This document shows positions 44,353 to 57,301 of a stretch of 64,000 nt of DNA, piece after piece. The DNA is from Steromphala cineraria (lineage: Eukaryota > Mollusca > Gastropoda > Trochida > Trochidae): assembly GCA_916613615.1 (NCBI GenBank), contig OU744720.1, forward strand, positions 65,569,971-65,633,970. The letters are read 5' to 3'. Below the pieces are notes generated by a model, which saw only the letters and a program-made list of their open reading frames with translations, was not told the DNA's origin and did no database searches. The translations under genes and the position numbers were made by a program. The stretch's first letter is position 1, and the number at the start of each line of letters is the position of its first letter.

Positions 44353-47300
44353 TCACGGGATGATAGAAACCAGTTTATATCTATTCGAGGATACAATTAT
44401 AGATTTATGTGATCAGGTCACTAGAAGAGCAATCTCTCTGCATGATACAAACGTTTTGAGACTAGCCATTGATTTCAACGCCGTTATTTTTACATAGCAT
44501 CAAATTTTAAAATACATGTCGTTTATAAATTTAAATACGTTTTCATTGCACGCAGAATAAAATCAACAGCTTTGATTATCGTTCAACTATTGAAAAGAAT
44601 ATATCTAGAAACGTGGGTCGAACTGGGAACACAAAGCAAAGCAAGTGACGCTGCACAAAAAAAAAAAGATAAGAAAACATAATAGATCTAATGAAAGAAA
44701 GAATTCAGTCTGCTTGTGGTGCTACCCATATCCCTTGATATGATGGTGTGCATTTCTTATGGTTCATGGAATAAAATAGTAAAACATTGGAAAGTTGGCA
44801 AGTAACCAAGAATTTGGACACCCAGAATAACCAGCATTTCTCAACCAGCTCTTGAGATTCGGATGGCTCCAAATATACTCTCCCAAAAAAGAAACGCAAT
44901 TCTGAAAGATTATATTTATCTTTGGCCCTGAGCAGTGAGAATGTTCTTTATATACTTCATATCATGTCAAGACAAAGTGAGTGATCCTATGAACAAAGAT
45001 TATGTTTGATTTTATTGTAGATTTAATTATGCAATGCATCACCACTGTATGGAAAATATTTCAGGGTTCTTATAATTGTTTTTGTAAAGCTCAATATTTA
45101 ATATAAATCGAACCATTAAACCAGACACTTGTTCGATATAACACTGTATGGTCCTTTAAATGTTACAAAAAATGAATGTGTGTGAATATCAGTATGATAC
45201 ATAGGTAACAGCACCTACATGTACTGCGTTGTTTCCTGTTCCTACGATCTGCTATGACTATTACAGTTCATTTGTCTGTTTTCAATACAATAAACATAAG
45301 AATTTGGTTTAATAAAAAGAAACTTCTAAGAAAGACACACTTGTTAGTGGCTCTCTTGAAATAACAGCTACAAAGGCAACGTTGCCCGTTTACTAACTGA
45401 AATATGCAAGGTAAAATAAAAATAACAAACACTAATAGACAGAACACAACAAAACAAAACCTACAAATCAAACGAACCTTCTCTATTATCTGTACCAGAT
45501 AAAAACATTCAAAGTATGTTAAAGATATGTAAATCAAGTCACAGAGGTGTCTTAAAAAGACACAAAGATGTTTATATACACGTGGGCGAATGCGCTTTCA
45601 TTTTCTTAAGTTATTATTCTATCATTGCGATTCTGTGGTTAGGATCTATGCTTATTTTTGATTGGTGAAAATATGATACGTCTAATGAAGTCATTATACT
45701 GCAAACATACAACTAATATTTTATTCATAACAACGTGGCACAGTGCCTTACTGGTAAACACTTATTTCTTGTTACACGCATGCAATAAATAAATAAGTAT
45801 TGTGCATATGACATCAATGCTTTCAAGAAACAATGACGCAGAAACTATTTTTGTCAAACATGTCAAGAGCAAGCAATATCGTTTTGAACGATTTATGTTT
45901 TGTATTAAGAACAGTCTGGTAGTTCTTAGACAGTCTTTTCAATATCCACATTCAAGTTCTTAGCAGTTATGGACTAGCTGTATGAACCATCTCAGATATT
46001 TTGAATCAAATTGTTTGGTAAAGAAAAGAACAACAACCTTGTTTACATGGCTGTTATCAATCTAAATTGAAGATATTCAATTATTTCATAATACAGTATT
46101 TTTCCCTTTTTATGTTGGTAATCATGTTTTCCCTATACCTTTGACAAAACATTGTATGTATATGTTCTGACACTGATTGTGAGGAATGTGTCTGGTAATG
46201 TGTTTTCAACAAAACATGAAACAAATCACACTAATAATTACACAGAAAGTGACTATAGAAATGATGAAAAAAAGCAAACGAAAAAACCCTGTTCAAATTA
46301 TATGCAGTGTTCCAGACATTCCTATTCAATTCTTATGATTTATCAGGTAGATTAGCAGAATAAAGGGTTGCTTTGAAGAAACCAAGTATGTGGAAGATAA
46401 CTATTCTATCATTGCCCGGGGATGTAATGGCATCATTTTCAATCAATACATGTGAAAAGGAAAGTCATAAAAAGAGGGAGATGAGCTGAAAACATACATG
46501 TACCTGTATATATACGTTTGTGTAACAACAAAATTATTTCATTTCTTCAATCTGTTATTTTCCTATCTTATAAATCATTACTGCTGATCCACAGTTGATT
46601 GAAATAGATCAAACTTTCCACTTCTAAAAATGAAAACTATTGATATCAAAGATAAAACGGGAAATTCAATTGGGCCGATTCTAGCATTCACTTTTCAAAT
46701 TGAAAACATCAATGATATTTGATAACGTTGGTACTGAAATGATAGTATGGAAGCTGTGAGATTGTTAGTAATGTGAAATTTTGCTTGATATTGACACACT
46801 GACATCAATACCTCCTACTTTATTATATCTAGAGAGGGGATATTGCAAACGACTTCTGCAATCTGTGGTTATTAGAAAGGCCGTCTGCTATCTGTGGTTA
46901 TTTTTGGCTCAGAAGATTGAATTACATTTTACTCAGAAAACAATGCAAACAACACTCAAAAAAAATATTAAGAAAGCCGGTCCAAGAAAACAATAGTACA
47001 AATCAATACTATATTATTTCAATTTAAATATTTGTGTGAATTATATCTGTGTACGAGATGTTTACAATGCAATTTGACTTAACTGCATAACAGTAACAAC
47101 TAACCATGCACATTATTTTTATCATCATCATTTCTACATTTTCCCATGGAAACCCTTATAATCGGCTCTATATGATATTTTCATGATATGGCAGGAAAAT
47201 GCCATTCAGATATATATAATTCATATTCCAGTTTTAACATAAATAACCGACCTGCGATCGTTGCAAAAATATTAACAGTAAGGTTAACCTTGATGCAATC

Positions 47301-48246
47301 CTTAAATATCGCATTCAGTCTTAAGTTAATAAAGATTACCTTGTGTTTTATGCAACGGCTTACAGGTACCATGCAAATACTACTTTCACACCAACAGGGA
47401 GTTAACTGAGATTAAAATATAGACTTGTGTATGTGTAAGTAAACTTCATATCATCATCTATAGATAGATAGAGATGTTGTGGTAGCGTAATATACAAAGG
47501 AAATCTCTGACATAGAAATACATGTAATTGACCAAAAACACGCATCTCTTCTTCTTGTTTGCAGAGCGAGCTAAACGCTATTCAAGGCCAAGAAACTATA
47601 TTTATACAAAACAATTGTCAGTAATAATTTTCGAGAACAAAATGGGAGCAGTAACGTTCGCTTGCAACAAAAAAGCTCGACAACTAACTTGGAAGACAAT
47701 ACAGAATAGATACATAAGGTAATAATGATTTAGTCACAAGACATACGTTTATACATTAATAAGATATTTGCAAGTTTGCTGTGGTTAGTCTATGTGGTGC
47801 TATGTCTCCAGCCTAACCTAACCACGTGTACTACGTATACAGAAAAAGACCAGGACGTTATTGAAAAGAACTTAACTTAACATATTTTGGACTGAAGAAA
47901 TACTTTGAAAAGTTACCCAAAACGTAACCGAAAGTTAACCTACACCCAGCCCAAACCATGAAGCATACCTTTTTTTCAAAATGTTAGCTGTTACTGATAA
48001 AGAATCTGAAACAATCTCGACCCAGTGCAGGCCGCGTCTTTTTTTCATACCATTTGGCCCGACCCCCGTTTCCCAAAGATATGTTCGTGAGAAAACTTAC
48101 GTCCCATCATTACTGATGCTGAAAATCGCGATAGGGCTATAGAGCACATTGACATAGAATGAATCATTGTTGCAGTTATAAAAAATGAAGCAGTGACTTT
48201 ATTTACATGATATTACGGGTCGCACAATTTACTACAGTAACAATTA
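44353..48246. repeat. Non-coding paralogous blocks
   Basis: 44500-44960 matches 48660-49040 (gaagaatatatct, tagactgcttg-type segments, tgctgcccacattcc versus tgctacccatatccc). 45830-46900 matches 42650-43740. Short frames here (up to 89 aa) contain no recognisable domains. Confidence 0.6.
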
Positions 48247-48530
48247 ATTGGTAAGCCAAAGATCACATCACAATTTGGAATCTTCTTTATCAATTAAGTT
48301 AATGAAATTTCTAAAATATGTTCGATCTGAGCATTTTAAAAACCCATTATGAAATAACCCCATATTTCTTGCAATATCTAAGCCATTGGTAAGTCAAAGA
48401 TGACATCAAAATTTGGAATCTTCTTTACAAAGTAAGTCAATGCAATTTAAACGTTCAATGCAACGTTCAATCAGTTCATTTTGAAAATCAACAGTAAAAA
48501 ATCACTCTATTTCTTGCAATACTTAAGCAA
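48247..48530. repeat. Tandem pair of ~138-bp units
   Basis: attggtaagccaaagatcac at 48247 and attggtaagtcaaagatgac at 48385 start two related units, each with aatttggaatcttcttta and a atttcttgcaat segment. Dispersed-repeat character; no gene. Confidence 0.8.
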
Positions 48531-51190
48531 TTGTTTCAGATCATATTATGAGTTGTCCATCGACTGGTCATACATGTATGTTCACAATGGTCACACAATC
48601 ACAGACAGCTGTACCTCAGTATTCATAATCCGTTATCCAATGAAGCAAAAAAACTGACACTGAAAACATGTAATAGACGTTTATTGCATACGTTTATTGT
48701 CAGATGAAAAGTTTAAAGCACCTTTGATCAACTCGTGAAACTATTGAAGAATATATCTGCAAATGTGGTTCGCACTAGAAAGACAAAGTGAAAAAAACAT
48801 GACACAAACCATAAAATAAGATAAAAGAGAGCAAACGAAAGAAATAATTTAGACTGCTTGTTTTGCTGCCCACATTCCTGTATATCCTGCTGTTAATTTG
48901 GCACGAGCCAAAGAATGAAATAGAAAATAATTATTATTTTAGCAAGAAACAAATTTTTGCAAGTTTTGCAACACATTATATCTGGCATCTCTTAATATAT
49001 CATTGAGATTTTCGGGGCTTCCGATAAATTGATGGCAGTACCCAAGGATTGATAAACTCTGAAATGAGAACAAATAAAAGCCAATATGTATACAAACTAC
49101 GATTTTAGATCCATATTTTCAATACATCCATTGTATCTACAAAATATGTTTATGTGTAGTCAAGATAGTGTTCAATGTTGTTATCGGATGTATAGTGCTT
49201 GCACATTTAAATTGTTATCCTTTACATTTAAGTTTTGCTTGCAGTTCCAGTCTGTTTCGAATAGATATATCCAAGGACAGTCCCTTAACGAAAGATTGAA
49301 AAAGCACCCAAGAGTAAAATAGTTTACGATTCATCTTGGGCCATTAGGGCTAAACTATTTCACAGTGTGTCATGATATTAATATGATAACACCAATACTT
49401 TACTTCTTTCAGACAATCTATTATCGACACTATCAACTTATTTTATTTTTCAATAAATGATTGTTGAAAATAATGTACTTGCGTGTAATTAATATATTTC
49501 AAATTGTCTAAGACCAACTGTGATATTAATCTTAAAGATAATGGTAAAAAGTGTTTGACATTATCATTGAATTGATATTTCAATTTGTTGACTTGAGTAG
49601 ACGGTATAATTATTCGACGATGATTTGGCATTTAAACAGATATTCGTTACCTTGATTGCTACGACCTTAGGTAACACTTCTATGAAAGTAATCATACATA
49701 TATCAATTTGAGCAAGATAACTATCGGAATCAATGAAACCGGAATGCCATAAACTGTCAGTGGTGTCATGCAAGTATAGTTAGGGTTTAAATTAATTGCT
49801 TTATTTATCAGTAATGATTCTGTTTCTTTCGGTAAACATATAGTTCTTTATTTTTCCTTGATTAAATTGAATTATGAGATATAGATATAATCACTTATAA
49901 TCCTGTGAAAACTTCATTGTGTTTCTCACCTACTTAATAATCAATAATTTTGTCATAATGGGATTACATATTTCTTTGTTTCAACCATCCTACTCGGCAC
50001 TTAAAAATATGGTACAATGATATGTCAAGATAAAAGTTTCTCATTTGTAGGTTATGTGCAGTTAATCAAACATTTAAGTTCTTGTTGTCATAAAAAATCT
50101 TTTTAAAATGTCACAAATGTTATTCTTGAGATTGAAAAGAACAGAATGAAGTCAGTGTCTACTTCTAATTGCTAGAAATGAGATATAGCTGAAACTGCAA
50201 TTAGTAGTGCCTTGGACAGGGAAGTAGCACTTGAGTACCTGGGAGTGTTTCCTCTTTTGGGTTACACTAACAGACTAATAATTGATGAAAATGTCTTGGG
50301 TGTCATCCTTAATTAATGTCCTTGTTAATTGATGATATCAAACTTCCATGTTGTTTTCAATTAGTTCCTAGCAACTTGACAAGTGCAGTTTCGTTGTTGG
50401 CAAGAAAGGCTCGTTGAATAATGTCATATGAGGATTTTTCTTCTAGGTTCCCATTATAATCATCTGTCATTCAATCACCTGAGAAAGCAAAAAAAGGGTG
50501 TTAACTGTTAACATAAGGTAAGTGAACTTCAAATGGACAATAAAATGATGTGAACAATACTAATGACGAAAGAAGAGTTCGTTTCTCTTAAAGGTAAAAG
50601 CGTCTGATTACTTTAAAGTGAAGGCACTTTTTACAATCAACAATAACATTCGCCCACACTGTAGACTTCTTTGTGATAAGTCTGATTTCTTTAAAACTTT
50701 ATACACTGTAGTCGTTGATTATCAGTGCAGTTGATAAATCAAAGCGTTGTTACGTTGTTTATGTTAACACAAATTTGTCATTGTGAAGACATCACCCCCC
50801 CCCCCCCCCCCCCCCAGCCTCCCGACAATCACATATCTTTGTAATGATAATATTTTAAAAACGTTGTTCTATATTTCTTTTTATAACTTTTAGCACATTA
50901 ACCGCTAATTCACAATCTTGTAAGTTAATTTTTTTTTTCGCTTGTCATGTTTTACGTGCATATATTGTATTTCCTCAGGTGGTGAGGACACAATCACCAT
51001 TAAGCTGAAAATAGTTAATATAGTTACAATATGAAGTTGACATTATTTGGATAATTATGGTATGTTTGAAGTGTGGCTTATTTTACTGCAAGGACAAGCA
51101 AGTAAACCTAACAAAGAATACTTTAATGAAGAACACAGAACTTAATTCATGATATGACAATAAGCTTGCCTGTATCTGAAATTCAGGTCA
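48531..51190. other. Non-coding DNA
   Basis: Includes 48660-49040 (paralogous to 44500-44960) and a 21-base poly-C run at 50795-50815. The frame at 49086-49322 has no recognised motif. Confidence 0.5.
50795..50815 (+). repeat. Poly-C tract (21 bases)
   Basis: An uninterrupted C run in otherwise AT-rich DNA. The opposite strand is poly-G and could form a quadruplex. Length may be unreliable in assembly. Confidence 0.9.
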
Positions 51191-51194
51191 GTGG

Positions 51195-51255
51195 GAACAC
51201 TGGCGGTGTTGACTCACGCTAAGGGTGTGGGTTCGAGTCCCACAAGGAATTTGTA
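51195..51255 (+). ncRNA. tRNA-like fragment with B box
   Basis: gtgggttcgagtcccac (about 51226-51242) is a perfect T-arm with the Pol III B-box core ggttcgagtcc. The upstream sequence (cactggcggtgttgactcac) could be variable-arm and anticodon-side remnant, but I cannot fold an acceptor stem or a clear D arm. Probably a tRNA pseudogene or SINE head rather than a functional tRNA. Confidence 0.4.
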
Positions 51256-52126
51256 CTTTTACAATTAGCTCGTGTAATCCCAAACTTAATATTATTGTTC
51301 TTTCTGAATGGCATTTAACTATGAGAATAGAAAGGTTCTTAAATATGATTTTTCCACAAAATAAATGACTTTGAGTTTCTAACAAAATAAAGATTTACCA
51401 ATGTGTAGAAAATATAACTTAAAGACAAATTTAGTGTGAATTCAAGGGTTTAAAAACTAATTAATTTAGAGAAGATTAAGTAAGAAAAACCGGTGAAATT
51501 GCAATAATAGACATATAGATGAAATTAAGTGCAAGATATTGTTCAAATACCCCTTTCCCTTCCCATCATATCGAGCTTCAAAAAATGTTTGTTAAGTTCA
51601 AAGTTAAAAATTGAATGACTTTTAATTACCTCTATATTTAGGTAAGAATATTTTTACATGCAGATAAATGTATATAAATTCAGGACGTAAAATCGCTTTC
51701 AGTTACAACTCAATAGGATAAATTTAGATCATATTGTTTCAGTTAAAATACTTATTAGTGTTGCCTTGGACAGGATTTAAAAAGAAGGAGACAATTTGTA
51801 ATTCTAAACAAGTTTGAAGAAAACGTATGAAATTTCTACTGCAATGTAAGCTATGATATATTCGAATGCGTTTTTCGCTTCATTACTTGGCAGCCTGATG
51901 ATGTACATGTAAAGGACTGTCTGAGATCTGGTAGACTGTTAATAATGCAAAACGTTAGCCATGAAATACTATATTACTGGCTATTGACACGTTGACATCA
52001 ATAACTCCCAATTGATTAAATTCAGAAAGTTGTGATATTGAAAAGCCTGCTGCAAACTGTGATTATTAAAAGTTGTAATTTAAGCTGAAGAGATTGAAAT
52101 AACATATTGAATGCGAACTCATGACT
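51256..52126. repeat. Non-coding DNA ending in a third paralog of the 43.5/46.7 kb module
   Basis: 51880-52110 matches 43490-43740 and 46690-46900 (gttgacatcaataactccca, gatattgaaaagcctgctgc). It joins directly to the start of copy 2 at 52127. Confidence 0.65.
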
Positions 52127-53980
52127 GTACCAAAGCAGTGTTCTTTAGTCATGAACGTATTAAACAAAATAAAACCTTTCATTGTATATCCATTAATTAT
52201 TTTCAACTACAGTAGTGTGAAAAAGTAAGTGGTCGAAAAACTTTAATTGGTTTCAACTAGGTCACTTGTACTTATATATACTTCCTGTTCCTAAACATTG
52301 ATATCAATGTCAAAATTCTTGAAAACCTGGTTCAGATGACACATAATCTGGTGGGCGTGGTCATGGCAATGTAACCTCGTTAACATATTCCACTGATTGA
52401 TTACTTTCTTCAGTTCGCTGATACAATGTTTATTTTGCCTCGTAATGAACTATTGCTGAACATATAACATGGTTTTCCTGATAACGGAATTCAAGTAAAA
52501 ATCACATTGCAAGTGCAAGAAACATAATAATTTGTGCGACATGTCTTACAATCATGGACAAAACAATTTCAATATAATAATGGTAGAAATCTTTCTTGTC
52601 AGATTTATGTTATATGTATTAAATAAATGTATACAAAGATATAAACTTAAACTTAAACATGACTATTTGAGATCAAATATCCATAAGGTGAAGGTAAAGA
52701 GAAAATGTTGATATTACTAGTAAATTGTCATTGAATTTTGAGACATTTAATGAGACGGTATACAATTTAGACAATGAAACAGAGATGTGTTGACTTGGTT
52801 GTCTTTTCCGGTACAAGGGATGCTTGTAATTAAGTAATCATCAGAGAATCATAGAAATTAATGAAACTTTAATAATACGAAAATCTGCCAGCTGCATCAT
52901 TTCGAATGGTGTAAGTTTCAATTAATCCTTAATTGTATGTAATGATTGAGATACTGCTGGTAGTTGATACTATCGTTAATTACCTTGCAATATGAATATG
53001 ACACATTTATATAGATAAAAATGTTGTGAAATCATAAACATGTTCATTTGGGATATAACTTTACTAACATGACGCCATACCCTGTAGAATTTAGAATTTT
53101 AACATACAAGATTTACCTCCTTATCAAGCATTGTATAAATTTATGTACACGTCAGACGACGTGTTGTCTACAAATAACTTCGATAATAAACCATCACGAT
53201 TGTGAGGAATCCATTGAAAAGGGATATATACCTATTTTGTTGCTAAAGCAACCATTAATCTTTTTAGTTGAAATAATGAATTAAGTGAAAGAAGGTATTT
53301 CATTGCTTCAAACAATGAACATTTTGTATAAAAATGTTGGTATGGCCACACCAAAGTGTAAAATATCAAAAGAAAATATTCAAAATAAAAAAATAAATTG
53401 TTCATCTCGTCCTTACTTTAAGTATTCCACAATATAACTCTTGTCAACACCAAGTAGAAATACGAGCCTATTATATCAGCTAGAGAGAGATTCCAAGAAT
53501 TACTGAGAACACTTTACAAAACCCTACTGTGCAACGACCTTTATCCAAGACAATAAAGCGATTTTGCAATTCCCCCGACGATAGCAGACATTGTTTGGGT
53601 GACATTCAAGCGATTATTGTGATTTCAGAACGTAATCGAAACCACAGTTGTGTGCAATACCTAACTTATGAAAAAATACGGAGTGTAAATTTCGAAAAAA
53701 TACATTTCCTTTGCAGAGGGAGAATAAATATTGATTTATTCACATTGTATAACCTCTAAAAACATATGTGAACAATGAGATATTTAGATTTAAATTCACC
53801 AGAAACAGTTGTGTTCTTGAACATTACTTTCCTTATTGATAACCCAATATGTGCATTGAAATTCTTAGTACCAATTTCCATACCATAGAATGGCTATAAC
53901 ATATATGCCCTTTTACTTTAAACTAATGTAAATTGCAACATGTGTTATATTATGTCTAAATTAAACCATTTCTTGAAAAC
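52127..53980. repeat. Copy 2 of segmental duplication, first block
   Basis: Partner of 1-1594, with M1 at 53517-53620. The segment 52535-52880 is private to copy 2 and ends in cttaaacttaaac-type sequence; its nature is unknown. The plus-strand frame at 53529-53759 mirrors 1130-1363 but with altered tail, and is not supported as a gene. Confidence 0.85.
53517..53620 (-). repeat. Conserved module M1, copy c
   Basis: Partner of 1117-1225, nearly identical, sharing its one-base shift in the minus-strand frame. Two copies with the same lesion show that the lesion predates the segmental duplication. Confidence 0.6.
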
Positions 53981-56552
53981 CGTTTTATAATGGAAATATA
54001 CCATGTGAGAGATACTGAAATGTTATGAAATGTAAACGTCAACACCTACATGTACATGTATATATTTTGAAACAAAATATTTTTTTCGTATTACAAACTA
54101 GCATTTCAAAATAAAAAATGCAAAATTATAAAAAAACTACAGTAAATGTAGCCAGACTTATTGCATACCATGACAAATGCAACATGTGGGATTGTCACTA
54201 TGGTAAAAAGAAACCTTTCGCTGTCTAATCAATTTAGATGTTGGCATTTATTGATGGTTTAATTTTTGTGTGTATCAAGTGGCCTTAAAAATACAAAACA
54301 AGGCTATTGAATACTTCGGAAACTGCATTATATATGGTAATCGAAAATGTAAAAAAAACTTAGTTTCCAAATCTTTTAATGCCGAACATAAACATTTAGT
54401 TACACCTTAAAAACATTTAAAAAAAACTCTTACACGTTTCCCTATTGAAAACATATTTCATGAAAACATTGTTAATGTAGTGTTAACGTATAATTTATAA
54501 TACATTTAATTATTCTACTTCTACAGGGGAAATATCGTTTTATCATGTTAAAATCTCGAATCCTTAAAAACATTGTGACATTGCGATTAAAAGTGATATC
54601 AGCCTCTGTCAGACCAAGTGAGATCAGTTTTCCATAACTGAGAAAGTAAGTCTCTCATCACTTACCTGTTCATCTAAGACCTTAAGTGTGTACTATGCTA
54701 CGGACGTCTCTATATAACGGACAAATTTAATTGTAAAGTTTGAAGATCAGTTGCAAATATGACAAAATATTTAGCTAGCTAATGCCCAATCATCTTAGTT
54801 TTTATGTATAATATTCCTGATCATTATCGAAAAATGATTTCACTAATCAAGTAATATAGTTCCAGACGCATCAATTTCCTGCTTTATTCTTATCTATGAT
54901 TTCACTAAAAGAAACCATTAATTGTATCACGATGTTTTTGTAACTACAATCATTGCCTTGGTTAAATTTGATCGAAAGTATCAACTGTTGCAGGCAAGTA
55001 TCATTTTGTATCATAATGCTTAAAAGGTTATATAACTTGTCTTGTATTCATGTTAATGTGACGTGTGAATTTGGCTTACGTGAATATCTTTGACTGTTTA
55101 GCAAGTATTTATCACAAAATTGCCATTTGGGAAATGAAAATGTGAGTAAGTTTGAATTTATTTAATGAATCATGATATATGCCTTCGTATCAAAGCAAAG
55201 CAATAGCAGACGAAAAACAAGGAGTGGCTCTTTGAGCCATTTCTAAAGGGATATTGGATTGATGATGCAATCAAAATTTGGAATTTATTATTCTTATCTT
55301 GGAAATGCAGCAGATGGCATTGTTAATTTTGATTTGTATATTGTGTAAATCCCTTCACAAAAATGGCTACATAAACATGGGCCTTTTCCAAAATACAATA
55401 TTTGTCATCTTTTATAGAACTAAACGTCAAAGGAAGTTCATATCTTTTGGTCATCGTGATAAAAGTATATTTAGTGTTGTTGAGTTTAATTCTTGATAAT
55501 GACCACAATCCTTGAGCTAGTCATCCTCTAATGCACTCTAAATCAAGAGAAGAGAACCAAAGCCTTCAGCAAAAAGAGTCTTATCCATATCATTAACTGG
55601 AGACATTTTTGATAATCAGCTTTCGCTGTCTATTTTCACGAAAATGTTGAAAGCATCCAGACTGTTTTTTTAATGGAATTTTGTTAATTGGAAGCTTTAT
55701 GGAATATACGTTTCTTGGAAGTGTAATACTGATAATCCAGTTGGACATTTGATATACATATATTTCATTTAAAATTGTGATTTCAGGCTATCAAAATGAA
55801 CCTGTTTTGTAAACAGTAAATCCTGAAATCTCAATGATATTAAATGTGTTTACCTTTCCTTCTATTTCTACATTTTTAACTTCAATGACATAAGCCAGGT
55901 AGATACTTTCACAATTAGATCAAAATATAATGACATTTAAAATATTCATTCTCTGGTTCACTTAAAATTGCTATAAAAATAAAAACTTACAAATTAGAGT
56001 ACCAAAATAAATAGTGTTATATTCTGTTTATGTATTTTTCCTATGAATAATATCTTGTGTTTAATACAAATATTTTTTTGTTATTGAAATATTGCTATGT
56101 GATGAATAATGTTTTAAATTGTGATAGATACTTATGTCTTATTCTAGTGTAAAGAATCAATATATAATTTGATAGTTTCAAGCCTCCCGAAAACCCTTTT
56201 TGGCGCGAGCAGGGGTAAGACATTCGATTATTTTTACCAAGCATTTAAAACAAAAGAACACATACAATAACACAACGAATCTAAATTTCTTTAATACGAA
56301 ACCTTTTTAAATAATATGTACTCAACTCTTCAAATGACAAGACATATTATTGTCAAGTTCGAAATAATTTTTTTGAATTTACTGCCAGGAGCATGCTACT
56401 ATGTCCTTTCTATACTTGTCTCTTAATAGTGTTTCTTATCATAGAGGATTGACGACTATAGAGAGCAGGTATTCGTTTTCAGCCATAAGAGTGATACAAA
56501 CATTAAAGGCAGACACATATTGTCAACACGGAAGAGATAATATTTTGAAATA
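53981..56552. repeat. Copy 2 duplication, second and third blocks
   Basis: Partner of 4378-4821 and 9661-11560. The two pieces are contiguous here at about 54495, which defines the DIRS empty site. M2 is at 54860-54955. No gene recognised. Confidence 0.85.
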
Positions 56553-57301
56553 ATTACAAAATGGTTTTGTTACACTAATTTCCGCGATTCTGATTGGACG
56601 AGAGCGCTCAAAAACCTGCTGCCATTTCTCGATGAATGCAGAAAAATTTGCAACCATACCATGTGCATTCATTCCTTGTGACGTCACAATCACCTGACGC
56701 AATAGTCCGGTTTTGACAGTTGCGAGTTACGTTCTGTTGCAAAGACAAATATAACATATCCTATCACTTCCCACCTGCGTCTGTAACAAGTAAATACATT
56801 CCTCTCCCTAACACAATCCATACATTCACCGGAAAGACTGTATTTTAATAACTACGAGTCCTCAAGCTTCTTCGCTCCGAGCGTTTCGCAAACGGCGGAC
56901 ATTTTGAACGTCGAGTGATATGGTAATTAGGGTTATTCCGAAAATGCGGATTCCGGTTAAGACGAATTGTGAGTGCATTGGTGTCAATGGTTGCGAAAAC
57001 GAAATTAAATCTTCGGCCGTTTTAGTTTATGGAGTTCTCAATTTTGACTCAACTTTGTATTGTTTCGTGTAACAAACCACAATCTCACGACATTGATGAC
57101 AGATTTTTGGAAAATAATTAGGAAAAACTTTGTTAAAATGTTGATTTTGTAAGTATAAGGATTGTTTTACATCGTTTGTGCCTCTATCGATGTATAACAG
57201 CAACAAATTTTGTATAAAATCGCTACGCTACGCTACGCGATTTTATACAATTTGTTGCTGTTATACATCGATAGAGGCACAAAACATGTAAAACAATCCT
57301 T
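56553..57301 (+). mobile_element. Copy-2-specific repeat with long terminal hairpin
   Basis: About 750 bases inserted between ttgaaata and aaatgatggatgttt; copy 1 lacks it at 11565. The left 390 bases resemble 17205-17595, including an ATTGG box and a TGACGTCA palindrome (near 56686). The right end is the hairpin at 57158-57301. No coding frame. Class unknown. Confidence 0.7.
57158..57301. repeat. Long near-perfect inverted repeat (~68-bp arms)
   Basis: Arms of about 68 bases (aaggattgttttacat through tgtataaaatcg and the complement) are separated by a gctacgctac-type loop. Only a few mismatches and one 2-base indel are visible. An RNA from either strand would be a long hairpin. Confidence 0.95.

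Noticed and set aside
51195..51255. Functional tRNA gene
   Set aside because: Only the T-arm is convincing; no acceptor stem or complete D and anticodon arms could be folded.
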